Notes under the pieces: model-generated
What the model was told of the DNA's origin: nothing
Databases searched by the model: none
Seen by the model: the letters and a program-made list of their open reading frames with translations, nothing else
Position numbers and translations under genes: made by a program
Shown: positions 11,381 to 23,400 of the stretch, piece after piece
How the letters are laid out: the number at the start of each line of letters is the position of its first letter
Position numbering within the stretch: the first letter of the stretch is position 1
DNA from: Schizochytrium sp. CCTCC M209059
Taxonomy: Eukaryota > Sar > Bigyra > Thraustochytrida > Thraustochytriidae
Assembly: GCA_000818945.1 (NCBI GenBank)
Contig: KN805462.1
Coordinates: 1-64,000 of the forward strand
Direction of reading: 5' to 3'
Length of the DNA stretch: 64,000 nt

Positions 11381-11932
11381 ATGGGTCTCATCTTTTCGCG
11401 CATGTTCTCCACCCTCTTTGGAAGCAAAGAGGTACGCATCCTTATCCTTGGCCTCGATAATGCTGGCAAGACAACCATTCTGTATCGTCTGCAGGTCGAT
11501 GAGCCCATCGGTCAAACAGTGCCAACGATCGGCTTCAACATGGAGACCCTTCAGTACAAAAACATCAAGTTCCAGGTCTGGGATCTCGGCGGCCAGACCA
11601 GCATCCGCCCTTACTGGCGCTGCTATTACCCGAACACCGACGCCATCATCTTTGTAGTTGACTCCGCAGACACGGAGCGGCTTTCGATTGCACGCCAGGA
11701 GCTCATGAGTATGCTAGAAGAAGAAGAGCTCAAGGACGCGATCTTGCTCGTGTTTGCCAACAAGCAGGACATGAAGGGCGCGCTTCCTGCTGCAGGTGTC
11801 TCTGAGCACCTGGGCCTTACCACCATCAAGAACCGCCAGTGGTCCATTCAGGAGACTTCTGCCACCAAGGGTCGTGGTCTATTCGAGGGCTTTGATTGGC
11901 TCGTCACTTGCATCAAGGGCGGCCAGGCGTAA
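11381..11932 (+). CDS. ARL1: ARL1, Arf-like small GTPase
   Basis: 183 residues, the usual length for the family. The ATG at 11381 gives MGLIFSRMF, with Gly2 in position for N-myristoylation; the longer open frame from 11303 is rejected for that reason. GTP-binding motifs are all present: GLDNAGKT (P-loop), PTIGFN (switch I), WDLGGQ (switch II), NKQD and SAT. The interswitch YKNIKFQVWDLGGQTSIRPY and RCYYPNTDAIIFVVDS match ARL1 rather than ARF1. ARL1 acts at the trans-Golgi, where it recruits GRIP-domain golgins (family knowledge). No intron is seen. Confidence 0.95.
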   Translation: MGLIFSRMFSTLFGSKEVRILILGLDNAGKTTILYRLQVDEPIGQTVPTIGFNMETLQYKNIKFQVWDLGGQTSIRPYWRCYYPNTDAIIFVVDSADTERLSIARQELMSMLEEEELKDAILLVFANKQDMKGALPAAGVSEHLGLTTIKNRQWSIQETSATKGRGLFEGFDWLVTCIKGGQA

Positions 11933-12808
11933 TCAGCGCGAGAGAGCAAGGAGGGGCAGGGGTCCTTGTCTGGCTCAATCTAGCCGAGGCGAAGCGAGCG
12001 GAGGCAAGGCGAGGGTTCAGCTCTCGAGCGTTTGGGTTCTATCTACGCTTGACTTCGAATTCTTTTCCCGGCCTGCCGAGTATATTCGCGCAATGCAGCC
12101 AGCTGCTAGGTTATTTATATAGCCTCCTGCCGCCTGTGTAGCAATGTTCTCGTTCCGAACCCTTCCGTGCCAGACGGCACCTTCTTTCTCCCTTCTTTTC
12201 ATTCTTCCTTTCCTACCATCTCTCTCTCTCTTTCTTCTTCTCTCTCTCTCTTTTCTTCTCTTACTCTCTCTGATTGTCTGTGATCTCGATCCAAAAATGG
12301 GATACCTGTGACCCCAACTCTTTCCTCAACACGGCCACACGCACTTCACTCAAGGAAAAAAAAAAATTGGAAAAGAAATTGGGTCGAGTGGGAAGACAGA
12401 CGCCTCGTGCATGACTCACGTGCAATATGACCACCATGCGCCTCTCACTACAAGGCTTACTGTAATGTGAATCAGCTTCTAAAACAACACATGCACACTC
12501 TCTCAATCATACCAAGGAGACGTTGTGGTCCCTTGGAAACCGAACCCCCCAGGTCTACTTCCCTTTTCCTTTCCCCTTATCTCTTTCTTTCCACTCTTGC
12601 TGCGCAACATGCAAGCAGTTGTGCACGCATCGTTCGTTACCTTTACGCGCCAGTGGATGGCTTTCTTCTTTCTCAATAAAGCCATAACCATCAAAATTTG
12701 GAACAGCAAGAGGAGAAAAATCAGCGCACAAAAACAGGTAGAGTGCATTTTATCTTACATTGCGCGCCCGCGCCCTCGAAGAAGCAAAGCCACCGGGCTT
12801 CTTCCGAT
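11933..12808. other. Convergent intergenic region, no gene seen
   Basis: Lies between the 3' ends of ARL1 and the EF-hand gene. It includes CT-rich tracts at about 12180-12270 and A/T-rich stretches. It is likely 3' UTR sequence for both neighbours; no conserved reading frame was recognised. Confidence 0.6.
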
Positions 12809-14024
12809 CTATAAGTCATCATCATGTTCTTCGTTTCTCTCTTTGCGACGGTTTCTTCGCTCTTCTCTGTCCTCCTTCGAGTTGCCGTTCCCAGCTGCCT
12901 TGTACTTTTCGCCTTCGCGCTTCTGTCTTCGCTCTCGTAAGACCTCCTTCTTTTCCTTTAGAGCCGCTTCGCCGTGCTTTTTCTTCTTCTTCTTCTTCTT
13001 GTGCTTTTCTTCCTTTCGAGCTTGCTTCTCGGCGTTGGCATCATCCGCGTTGAGATCATCCTTGAAAAGATTTTCCAAATCTTTGCGGTTCTTCTGCTGC
13101 AATTTTTGCTTTTCTTTTTGCTGGCGCTTCTTCTCTCGTTTTTCGGCTCGAATGGCCTCCTCGGCGGCGATTTGCGCCAAGACCTTTCCACGCTTGAAAA
13201 AGCAAAAATAATACCCAAAGAAGCCCATCTTGTGGCGCACTTGCCGTTGCTGATTTCGATGTTGTCGCTGCAGCTCCTTAAGTCGAAGGCGCTCCTCGAG
13301 TGCATTGTCTGCATTGCGTTCCTCCTGTAGCATCAGCTTTTTACCGTTCCACCAGTGCTCGCCAAGCGTGTTGATCATCATATTTTGCTGCATACGAAAT
13401 GCAGGATGCAATAATTGAGGGAACCGCACGTTCATCGCTTGGAACTCCTCAAAATCGATCTTTCCATCAGAATTGGTGTCAAAGTTCGCGAGTGCAGTTC
13501 GACAGTTACTTGTTGGATTGTTCCCGTGCAGCATCTCCACCAGCGCGTGAAGCTCGTCAGAGTCAATGTACCCATTTTTGTCCTTGTCAAACACAAAAAA
13601 GCAGAACTTTAAAATGTCCACACGAGCGAACAAGGCGTAGGTCGCAATCGTTTGCACAAACTCGGAAAAGTCCAACGTCCCCGAGCAGTCAATATCTTCA
13701 TTGTCAACATTTCAACGTCAGTCCATCGTGCTCTTTCATGCCGCACGCGTTCGTTGTCCAATTCACGTTCCGCGTATCATCCTTACGTTCTCGCGAATCA
13801 ATGCAAAAAAAAAACGTACCAACAAGCTCAAATAAGCTATCGCCAAATACAGTCCTCTCCTCTTCAATGAGCCTGTAAAACTCCTCCACGTCGATCGTGC
13901 CGCCATGGTCACGGTCATACTTTTGGAAAATGCGCCAGAACTTGTTAATTTCTTTCTTGCTCAACTTGAGCATATCGATCGTCTTTTGCAGACGATCATC
14001 GGGAACAGGAATTTTATTGCCCAT
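12809..14024 (-). CDS. Four-EF-hand protein with charged tail (two exons)
   Basis: Complement of join(12809-13695, 13820-14024), 363 residues. The 124-nt intron (13696-13819) has GTACGT at its donor and GAAG| at its acceptor. It splits a codon in phase 1, and joining restores an EF-hand loop (VDIDCSGTLDFSEF). Four calcium loops are visible: YDRDHGGTIDVEEF, DIDCSGTLDFSE, DKDKNGYIDSDE and DTNSDGKIDFEE. This is a calcineurin-B/calmodulin-like layout. The N-terminus MGNK is a good N-myristoylation signal, suggesting a membrane-tethered calcium sensor. After the EF-hands, about 200 residues are a Lys/Arg/Glu-rich coiled coil ending in poly-charged repeats, which is atypical for calcineurin B or CBL proteins. 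The binding partner is unknown. Confidence 0.88.
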
Positions 14025-14646
14025 TGTCTTCCTGCGTTCTGCCTATTTGATGTGTGCTCGTCCGAAGGCGCGACGACGGTCTTCTACTTCTTCTTCTTCT
14101 TCTTTTTGCAAAGCAGTGCACAGCTCTTGCTTGTCTCTTCACGTTTTGACCTCAGTCGTCACGACACAACGTGAGCCGCAGGTGTTGATCTATCGCCAAG
14201 AATGTGGCGCAGCGACGCACGCGAGGCTACGCAGCGCCAAGCAACCTCGGTCAGCGGTGCTGAGCGAGGCCGTGCGGGGCCAGGCGAGGCCAAGCCAGAC
14301 CTCGCAAGAGTTCTGCCATATAAAAGATGCTGCCGTTCAACGGGAATCCTTCCTGCGGACAGGAATGTCACGTGTGCGCACTGGAGGTTCAAAGCAAGCA
14401 CGACCTTCGACACCCTACACTCGAACACTGTTAGTCACACCATGACAGCAGTAGGTCGATACTTGGCTGCTCAACTTGTGCTTGGTCGATCTATGTCAGG
14501 GCGACCTCGGAGAAATTCTCAACACAACGGATCATTTTTCGGGTAAATCGGATAAACCTTTTCCCCTTTTTCGTCCCACGAGCATGGTTTCTTGCTTTTC
14601 TTCTTCTAAATGTATACTACAGTAAGATAGTCTTAATAATAGCCTC
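14025..14646. other. Intergenic, no gene seen
   Basis: Upstream of the EF-hand gene and downstream of the next minus-strand gene. It has a (TTC)n run at about 14083-14106. The open frames are short and of no recognisable composition. Confidence 0.55.
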
Positions 14647-16629
14647 TTAGGATTGACGGCGCACGGCTGTGCGCAGCTGGTGCAATATCTGAAGCGTCTC
14701 AGCCTTGATGTGCTGGTTGCTCGCACGCAACGCGTCAAGCTCAGCCCGCCGTTGGCTTTCTGCAGCCAAATTTTTCTTCTTAAGGTTGCTCGACTCTTCT
14801 CGAGTCCGTGCAGCAGCACCCTTGGCAACTTCAAGCTCGCGAAGTAGGTCCCCAACACACTGTGCAAGCACCTGGACGTGCATGCGGCCCAATCTTAGAT
14901 GTTGCTGCGCCGTAGCGTGTGTGCCTTCGGTCAAAACTTGATCCAGCCATTGGCACGCATTGGTGCGGCACATTTGCGCTATTTCTGCAACAGTTCCGGC
15001 CGCCCGACTATCATGTACAGACGCCCGAGCACCTTTTCCCCCTGCTACATCGAGAGATAAAGTCGCTCTTGCTGTTGCTGCAGCTGCTGTTGCTCCTGGG
15101 CTTACCGGGTCCGCAACCATCACAGAACCTATAGAATGCGCTTGCTTGGAACCCACCGTTGTTGGCATTTTACTCGAAAGACGTGAATCCCTTTGGCATT
15201 TGCACGCATAGCAATGTTGATGCTGATGCTCATGGCGGCCGCACGTGTGAGGGTTCACAAGGCATACGTGCGAGCCCGCTTCGGGCTCCGCAAGACGCTC
15301 GAGTTGCCTCCCGCCCCGAGCATTTCTCGAAGCAACAGCGGATGGAGCAGGTGTCAGAGCGCTGCTTGTTTTGGCCACTTTGGAGGAACTCGAAGACGTT
15401 TGAACCAATGCCGGTGAGGAAGCTGTGTGATGGCTGCAGTGACTGCAGCTGCACGTAGCACCAGAGAAGTTGTGGGAAGCAGACCCTTGCTCGAGATGCC
15501 CTTGTCGATGCGCCCAGTCAACGTACCGAAGACAATCTGGCGCTGCGCCTTCGTAGCTCTCCATGAAGAGCCGCGTGGCAGCCGAGCGCTCGCGTTGTTC
15601 CTTTTCAATATGATCAATATATGCCATGTCATCCTTTGTCAGGCCCTCACGCATGCTGCGCCCAGCATCAACTTGCTGTAATAATCGCGCCTCTGACTCT
15701 GTTCTTGCGAGGGACATGATCCGTTCCTTCTCCGCTGCTCGCACAGAGGCGGAGTCGGCAAAATCATTCGAAGCACCCCGTCTCGATGGCGAAGTATTTG
15801 ACATATACATTGAAATATCCGTGGCATATTCGCGAGAGCCGCGAATTGGTGTTGTTTGCTGTCCGTGGTCAACCACCGTGCGATTTGGAGATCTGGCCTC
15901 CACGTCTGCAGCTGCGAATTCCTTTTGCGAAATCTCATTCTTCATACTGGAAGGTGTCTGAGAAGTCAATGTATTGCGGTTCTGAGCTGATTTGTCAACG
16001 GAGACTTGTGAACGAAGAGACTTTGCGCTCGTGGTACTCGCTGCGCCGTTACTCTTTGCCTTGCCACCACTCTTTGCTGCAAGGCTGCTGTTCGCTGGAA
16101 GGCTACCCTCCGCTGTAGTATTGCTCTTCACTTGGGCTTTTTCGTTGTGATGGGAAGTTGCACTGTGATTATGATTCGGATTGCAGCACGATGTTTTGCT
16201 TTCTTTTTCAGAAGCTTTCGAGACAACTTTCTTTGAAGTTGAAGATTTGCCAGAGATGCTAGTGTTCGCGGGGTTATGGTCGTTGTCGGCCTCACCACGA
16301 TCGCTTTTGCCTTCTCCTGTTTCTGCGTTAAAAGTGTCGAGAATATGCGCGTCAAGAAATGCCGCCAAGCCTTCCATATCAATGTGTCCCTTTGGCGCCC
16401 TGCTGTACCCCTCGATTTCGGCAAAGAGCGCCCCAAAGGTCCGCGGCTTGAGCAAGCCTTGCAAGCGAGAGTCTTCCCTGAGCGCAACACGAAAACTTTC
16501 GTTCTGGTTCACGGCTTCAAGGAGATCTCGCTGACTCAGCACCGCCGCTTTGCCACCTTGCGCGCCAGCCAGAGCCTCGCACGCCCGCGTCGCGGCGTCG
16601 TCGCTGCTACGACCCGCCGCCGAGGGCAT
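14647..16629 (-). CDS. Low-complexity/coiled-coil protein, function unknown
   Basis: 660 residues from ATG at 16629 (MPSAAGRSSDDAATRAC). Residues about 30-110 are helical and contain a degenerate EF-hand-like hairpin (LFAEIEGYSRAPKGHIDMEG). The middle is Ser/Lys/Asn-rich and probably disordered, with a helical DDMAYIDHIEKEQRER segment and a His/Cys-rich patch (HEHQHQHCYACKCQRDS) that might bind metal. The last about 90 residues are a coiled coil (LLRELEVAKGAAARTREESS). It is divergent from the dynein heavy chain gene with 840 nt between starts, so a shared promoter and a ciliary role are possible but unproven. I do not recognise the family. Confidence 0.75.
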   Translation of the reverse strand: MPSAAGRSSDDAATRACEALAGAQGGKAAVLSQRDLLEAVNQNESFRVALREDSRLQGLLKPRTFGALFAEIEGYSRAPKGHIDMEGLAAFLDAHILDTFNAETGEGKSDRGEADNDHNPANTSISGKSSTSKKVVSKASEKESKTSCCNPNHNHSATSHHNEKAQVKSNTTAEGSLPANSSLAAKSGGKAKSNGAASTTSAKSLRSQVSVDKSAQNRNTLTSQTPSSMKNEISQKEFAAADVEARSPNRTVVDHGQQTTPIRGSREYATDISMYMSNTSPSRRGASNDFADSASVRAAEKERIMSLARTESEARLLQQVDAGRSMREGLTKDDMAYIDHIEKEQRERSAATRLFMESYEGAAPDCLRYVDWAHRQGHLEQGSASHNFSGATCSCSHCSHHTASSPALVQTSSSSSKVAKTSSALTPAPSAVASRNARGGRQLERLAEPEAGSHVCLVNPHTCGRHEHQHQHCYACKCQRDSRLSSKMPTTVGSKQAHSIGSVMVADPVSPGATAAAATARATLSLDVAGGKGARASVHDSRAAGTVAEIAQMCRTNACQWLDQVLTEGTHATAQQHLRLGRMHVQVLAQCVGDLLRELEVAKGAAARTREESSNLKKKNLAAESQRRAELDALRASNQHIKAETLQILHQLRTAVRRQS

Positions 16630-17469
16630 CCTCGCGAGGGCGTCCTCTTGTCTGTGACTGACGCAGAGATTTGTCAGTCTCGCAGCCTATGCTCTCTTGC
16701 GCGTGCTCAGGTGGATGGGTGGATCGGTCCCGGCTCGTCCCTCCCTGCTTAGGCGGGGCAATGTGCAGTGTAGGGGGGGAGGGGGGCGTTCTCTCTCATC
16801 GGTATGCAGACAGTGTGTTCGTGCGTATGTGATACAGCGCGCCTCGCGCACATAGCTCAATCACAGTGCCCTTGCCCTTGTCTTCTTCCACTAAATTCAT
16901 CCCCTTTAAGTCAGCAGCGCCGCGCTGCTCCTATCCGCTCAACGGACAAAATCATAAAATAACATGGCGGGGCCTTGACGTGGAGTGTAAAAAGCTGAGA
17001 GACTGCTAGCTTTTCAGACAATACACGAGCTAGCTAGCAAGCAAGCAAGCAAGCAAGCAAGCGGCAAGCAACACCAAGTCAAGACAACTTGAGTGGAGCC
17101 GAGACGTTGGTGCCGGAAAGGAAGTTGCTGAAGCAGGCAACAAACGTATACTAGGCTTAGTGCAATAGAGAGGTAAGGCTCCTTGCTTTGCACAAAGTAT
17201 AAGCGGCCACAACTTACCTTGAGAGAAAAAGAGTACCGCCGTGGGGCAAAGCATAAAAACCTCTGCTGCAGGCAGAACGCGCCGGCGCTCGCGTTAGCGC
17301 TCGATTGCGCGTGCGCCCTGTGTGCAGGACTGCATTGAGGCCTCGAGCCAGCGCAGTGCTCGAAGAAACACCAAATCTGACTTGTGCTGGTGAACCCCTC
17401 GTCTTGCCCGTGTATTCGTGGCAACTACGAGCTTGCTTTTCCTCGTGGTGCAGAGCTGGCACGTGAAGC
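16630..17469. promoter_or_regulatory. Divergent intergenic region (coiled-coil gene / dynein)
   Basis: An 840-nt head-to-head region holding both promoters. It has a G-rich tract (about 16772-16787), a (GCAA)n repeat at 17035-17061 and AT-rich blocks. No conserved element could be assigned by eye. Confidence 0.5.
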
Positions 17470-20400
17470 ATGCCATCGAAACCCGCGACCGGCATTCGGA
17501 ACGACAACGCCGATGTCGAAGAGGGCAAACATGCCGGCGGCGCAAATGTGAAACTGAGCTTTCAGTACCCGGCTGTCTCGCAAGAACAGACTGCAAGGGC
17601 ATCGAGCGCGGGCGGGAAAACGAGCAAGAAAAATGGCGGTTTGAGCAAGCTTCAGCGAAAATTTGCCAAACAATCTGCGAATCGGGAAGAGCGCGACGAA
17701 GGCTTGCGAGGCTCAAGCATTGCCATGCCTAACCTCTTGCCAGATCTTGCATTCGCGAAGGAAGATGACTTTGCCAGCGCAATGAACTCGCGCAAGAGAT
17801 CGCCCCGAGTTCAGGTCGACGCGGATGCTCTTATCACGCAGAGCGCCCGGTCTCCGCGAGCAGAAAAGGCGTCCATGGCTGAGCCACTTCCTTTTACAGA
17901 GAGCGTCAAGCAGCTTCCTGACTTGAAAACATCAGAGGAAGCCATTGCCTTCTTTGCACGACACAGAGAAGAAGACGGCGCCTCCCTCGCGCTCGTGGCA
18001 AACCAAGAAAAGACGTTTGCTCCACTCAAATTTGTTACGCTCAATCGCGCCCCAACTAAAATCAAGCAGAACCCGTATGATCTCGTGGTCGTCGAGCCTG
18101 CGCACATCAACCCAGAAGAATACTACATTATGACAGCGACCAGTGTCATGCAGTTTGGTAACGGTTCGAGTGCCAATGATAAACACAAAAGAGCCGGCGC
18201 TCCCGACGCAAACGCCGTCGCTCAAGTCACGCTTCCAGGAAGACTTGGCCGCGCCATTCCGACAGATATCATGACCATGCCACAGTGGATCCACGAGTCC
18301 ACCTGTTTCCGCGTCATCAGCAACTTGAGTACGTTCAAGTATCAGCATGAGCGCAAGGCAATGAGCCGCTGGCGCGCGGCTGTCCGCTACATCAAATTCT
18401 GTCGCATTAAACGACGTGTCGAGCATCAGCTTCTTATGGTTCGCCCTCACTTTGCCGAGGCTCTCCGTAGCGCAATGCGTGAATTGCATCATTTCATGGA
18501 GAACTCTCCCTTTGAGCTCGACGCGAGACGGGCCTCTCTCTTGCCGAACTTTGCGCAAAAGCAGACGGATCAGCTCGAAGGTAGGATCCTGCATGGCCTG
18601 CAACATGCGGGCTCTTCGATTGGCCAGGGTGTTGTCCGCGCGACGCAAGCTCTTCGAAAAGATTTGCGTCAGCACAAGGAAAGACTCTTGCGTAACAAGA
18701 ATATCATTAACGTCGCTACCAAATCCATGGCCGAGGCGCGACTTGAAAAGGAGACGACCATTCGCGCAATCAGGACACTCGAATACGATCTCTTGCGGCT
18801 TCCAGACTTTTGTCGCATGATCAACTACGTCATTCTTGGCCGCATGCTTCACTACATCATTGACGCCTACGCCCAGTTAGTGGACTTTGTCGCTACCTCA
18901 AGCACAGGAGTTTTCAAAGTCAATGTCGAGCTCCGCTCCGAAGAGGTTGAAGTCAAGCGTCCCGAGGGCGAGGACGACGGCGAAGACGAAGAAAATGAGG
19001 AAGAAGAAGAGGAAGACGAGGACGAGGACGACGCTGACGAGGATATCGACGCCGACGGAAATGGTGAACGGAAAATCAAAAGGAAAAAAGTCAAAACGAC
19101 TCGCGTAGTCTTTCATGCGATCGATCCTACCGAAACAGAAATGTTTGGGGCATTCACAGATTTTTGCACAAAACTTTTGGCCACGGTCGACTCCTTTCCT
19201 CTCCTCATGATCCCCGACCGCGCTGCATCCGTGGAGGAAATGCAGCCGTACGATCCTGAATACGCTCGCGGTACCGCCGAAAATCGACTGAGCGAGATGA
19301 CCTCTCTCACAGCAACCTGTGCCGATTTCGACTCGCTCACTGACACCTTTGGCCAGCTATACGCCGTCATCACCCAGGCCTACGCCGAAGGTAATGTCTT
19401 TGGTACAAGCGTGAAGGACCGCTTCCAGGAGATTTACCTTGGGCTCACGTCCTTTGATGCAGAGGCGTACGTGGCTTCTCGACCCGATTACTTGACCCTG
19501 AAGCGGGATTTACACATGTACCAGGACTGGGGCAAGGACATCGCCAACATGAAGCTGGAAACAAAGTGCGGTTCCCTCGTCATTATCGAGACACGTAGCT
19601 TCAAGGAGGCTCTGCTGGCGTATTTGGCCCTGCCAATGGATACTTGCAAGGCGTATCTGGAGACTCTTGGGCATGACCAGGTCATTGATCTTATTGCAAA
19701 GTATCGTAAGGCATGCGCTGAGCTCGAAGTCGATCCAAACGCTTCGCTCACCTCCCACGCCGAGTATGTCGAGCATTACAATGTTCATGTTGGAGCGCAA
19801 AAATTCCACGACCGCAGCTTCGAGCTGGTACAGGATATCTATGTGCTCATGAAAACCTTTCAAGTCAAGCACTCTATCGAAGATGCCGCTCGCCTTGAGG
19901 AGCTCGCCGAGGAAAAGACGCGATTCGAAGAGTCGCTGGCTCGTGGACGCAATCACATTGCAGCGCACAACAATGCCTATGTGGACAAGCTCAAGGCAGG
20001 CATTACCTCGATGGAGGAGTTCTGTGACCAAATGACGCTGCAACTCACTCGCGAACCGTTCAATGACCCGGAGCAGAGCCCTGAGGAAATGGTCGACATT
20101 CTTGGCAAGCTCAAGGGCAAATGGGACGTCCAGCTCGAGAAGGCAAAGCAGTACGCACACCAGATGGAACTTCTCGTGGGTGGGAAAAAGAAGCCTGAAG
20201 ACAAACCTACTACGACTTACAATTTCGAGGTCGGCGCCGTCGAGAACTGCCGCATGCTGCTTGAGCGACGTCAAAGCATTTGGGGTTGCCTTGCGCGCTG
20301 GAATGCGGATCATGACCGCTGGTGGAACACTGACATGACGATCCTTCTCAACCCAGAGCGTAACGAAGATGGTCTCGACGGCCCGCAGCTCGAGCGAGTT

Positions 20401-23400
20401 GTTGACGAGTACTTTCAGGAGGCCGTCAGCTACAACCGCAAGTACAAGGGCGATGAGGTGGTTGAGATCCTTTTGGCGGCGATTCGAGTGACGCGCAGCA
20501 AGGCTGACTTTGTGGCGCTCTTTGGGCATCCTTCGCTTCGCGAGCGTCACTACCGCCAAATGTATACAGAGGTCTTTCGCATCCCTTTTGTCGATGAAAA
20601 GGGCATCGTACATGACCCGGTTATTCCTGAAGACGAGGCGGCCGCCGCCGCAGCAGCAGCGGCCGCTCAAGCTGCTGCAGAGGCACAAAACGCGGGCGGA
20701 CCGCAAACCGAGGGAGGTGACCTCGTCGCCGAGAAGAGCAAGGGGACCGATGCTGACGCCGAGCCGGAAGACCCTGATCCCACGCTTGTGACCATTGCAG
20801 GCATGGCGGAGCACGGCCTCTTTGAAGAAAAGAATACCGAGCCTCTTGAGGAAATCTGCGGGGCTGCTGCAAAAGAGTACTCGCTCATGAAAGCAATGGA
20901 CAAGATGGAGGAGGACTGGGAGCCTCTTGCCTTTGCCGTACTTGAGTACAAAGACACGGGAACCTCGATCTTCCGATCAATGGACGAAATCGAGCAGACC
21001 TTGGATGATCAACTTGTACGCACGCAGGCCATGCGCGCCTCGCGATACATCAAAACAATGGAGGAGCGCTGTATTGCCTGGGAACAGCGGCTCAAGGACC
21101 TCGAGGCCATCATCTCGAATAGACTTGCCATGCAGGGCACCTGGCTTTACCTCGAACCTATTTTCTCGAGTGCTGACATTTGTAAGCAAATGCCGAGCGA
21201 AGCCAAGATGTTCAAAAAGGTCGATCGCCTTTGGCGCGACTCCATGGAAAAGACCATGGAGGATCTCAACGTCATGGCTGTCTTTCAGCAGGAGGGTCTC
21301 TTGCCCAAGCTTAAGCGCGCCAACGAAATGCTCGATGAGATTCAAAAGGGTCTTGCCGACTACCTGAACGCCAAGCGCGTCTTCTTCCCGCGGTTCTTCT
21401 TCCTCTCCAATGAAGAACTCCTGGAGATTCTCAGTGAGACCAAGGATCCGAAACGTGTGCAGCCACACCTTATCAAGTGCTTTGAGGGCATCTCCAGTCT
21501 TGAATTCACCAACACGATGGACATCCGCGCCATGATATCATCGGAAGGTGAGGTCGTGCCCTTTACGTACGATGAAGTCAAGGAGAAAATCATCAATCCC
21601 AATGAAGCTGGTGGCTGTGTAGAGATTTGGCTCGATCAAATCCAGAATATCATGCGCAAGACCGTGGCGCATGTTTTCGACGAGGCCATTGTCGACTATC
21701 GCGACAAAGATCGCATTCAGTGGCTGCAGTTGTGGCCTGGCCAGGTTGTTCTCGGCGTGACGCAAACGTACTGGACGCAGGAATGCACAGCGGCCATTTC
21801 TGAGGGACCTGCCGCCGTCAAGGCCTACGCAGACAAACTTACAGGGTACATAAATGACATTATTCAGCTCGTGCGCGGGAAGATCGACAAGCTCGTGCGC
21901 AAAACCGTCAGCCCCCTCGTCGTGCTCGATGTACACGCTCGCGACGTTACAGAGGAGCTCGCGCGGCTGGGTACATCGGATCCCAACGATTTCGACTGGC
22001 TGTGTCAGCTCCGTTACTATTGGTACGAGGGCCGGGCCTCTGCACTTTCCGGGGACCCAGGATCGGTCTCGTGCCGCATGATCAATGCTGAGCGTCTCTA
22101 CGGCTACGAGTACCTTGGTAACTCAATGCGTCTGGTGATCACGCCGCTTACAGATCGCTGCTACCGCACGCTCATGGGTGCAGTGCATCTCGACTATGGC
22201 GGTGCTCCGGCAGGACCTGCAGGAACGGGCAAGACCGAGACGACCAAGGATCTTGGCAAAGCAATTGCCATTCAGTGCGTCGTGTACAATTGTTCCGATA
22301 GTCTCGACTACAAGGCCATGGGCAAGTTTTTCAAGGGACTTGCGGGTACCGGCGCCTGGGCGTGTTTTGATGAATTCAATCGCATTAACCTTGAAGTGCT
22401 TTCGGTGGTGGCGCAGCAGATTCTGACTATTTCTCGCGCCAAGGTGGCCAAAGTCGATACTTTCGAATTTGAGGGCGTGATGATCAAGCTGCGCGTTACA
22501 TGCAATGTATTTATCACAATGAACCCGGGTTATGCCGGCCGGCAAGAGCTGCCTGATAATCTCAAGGCGCTCTTTCGCGATGTAGCCATGATGGTTCCCG
22601 ACTATGCTATGATTGGTCAGATTATTCTCTACAGCATGGGCTACCTAGAGGGCTTCAAGCTGGCCAAGAAGATTGTCATGACGTACAAGCTTTGCTCCGA
22701 GCAGCTTTCAAACCAATCTCATTACGATTACGGCATGCGTGCCGTGATGGCTGTCTTGCGCGCTGCCGGAAACCTCAAACAGCAACAGCCCGAGGAGGAT
22801 GAGAACATTCTTTGCCTGAGGTCAATTATTGACGTGAACCTTCCCAAGTTCCTCGCCCCGGACGTCCCTCTGTTTAACGGCATTGTGTCGGATCTTTTCC
22901 CCGGTATCAAGCTTCCTGATGTCGACTATTCTATCATGGACTCCGCCATCCGCGAGGTTTGCCGTGAATGGCGACTTGACCCGACGGAATATTTTCTGAC
23001 AAAGGTGCACGAGGTGTACGAAATGATGATTGTGCGTCACGGTTTTATGGTCGTGGGCCTTCCCTTTGCCGGCAAGACGACTTCGCTCAAGATGTTACAG
23101 CGTGTCCTCACCTTGCTAAAAGAGCGCTTTCCCGAGGATCCGCGATGGACTAAAGTCCACACGGCCATCATGAACCCCAAGTCCATCACCATGGGTCAGC
23201 TTTACGGTGAGTTCGATCCTGTCTCGCACGAGTGGACAGATGGCGTCTTGGCGATTGCCTACCGTAATTTTTCGACCAATCCACCCAAGATTGGTGCCGT
23301 CGAGGACCGAAAGTGGGTTTGGTTCGACGGACCCGTCGATGCTATTTGGATTGAGAACATGAATACTGTCCTGGACGACAACAAGAAACTTTGCCTCATG

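Noticed and set aside
19510..20814. 434-residue minus-strand ORF inside the dynein gene
   Set aside because: Antisense to the dynein tail, whose frame is intact and conserved. No domain is seen.
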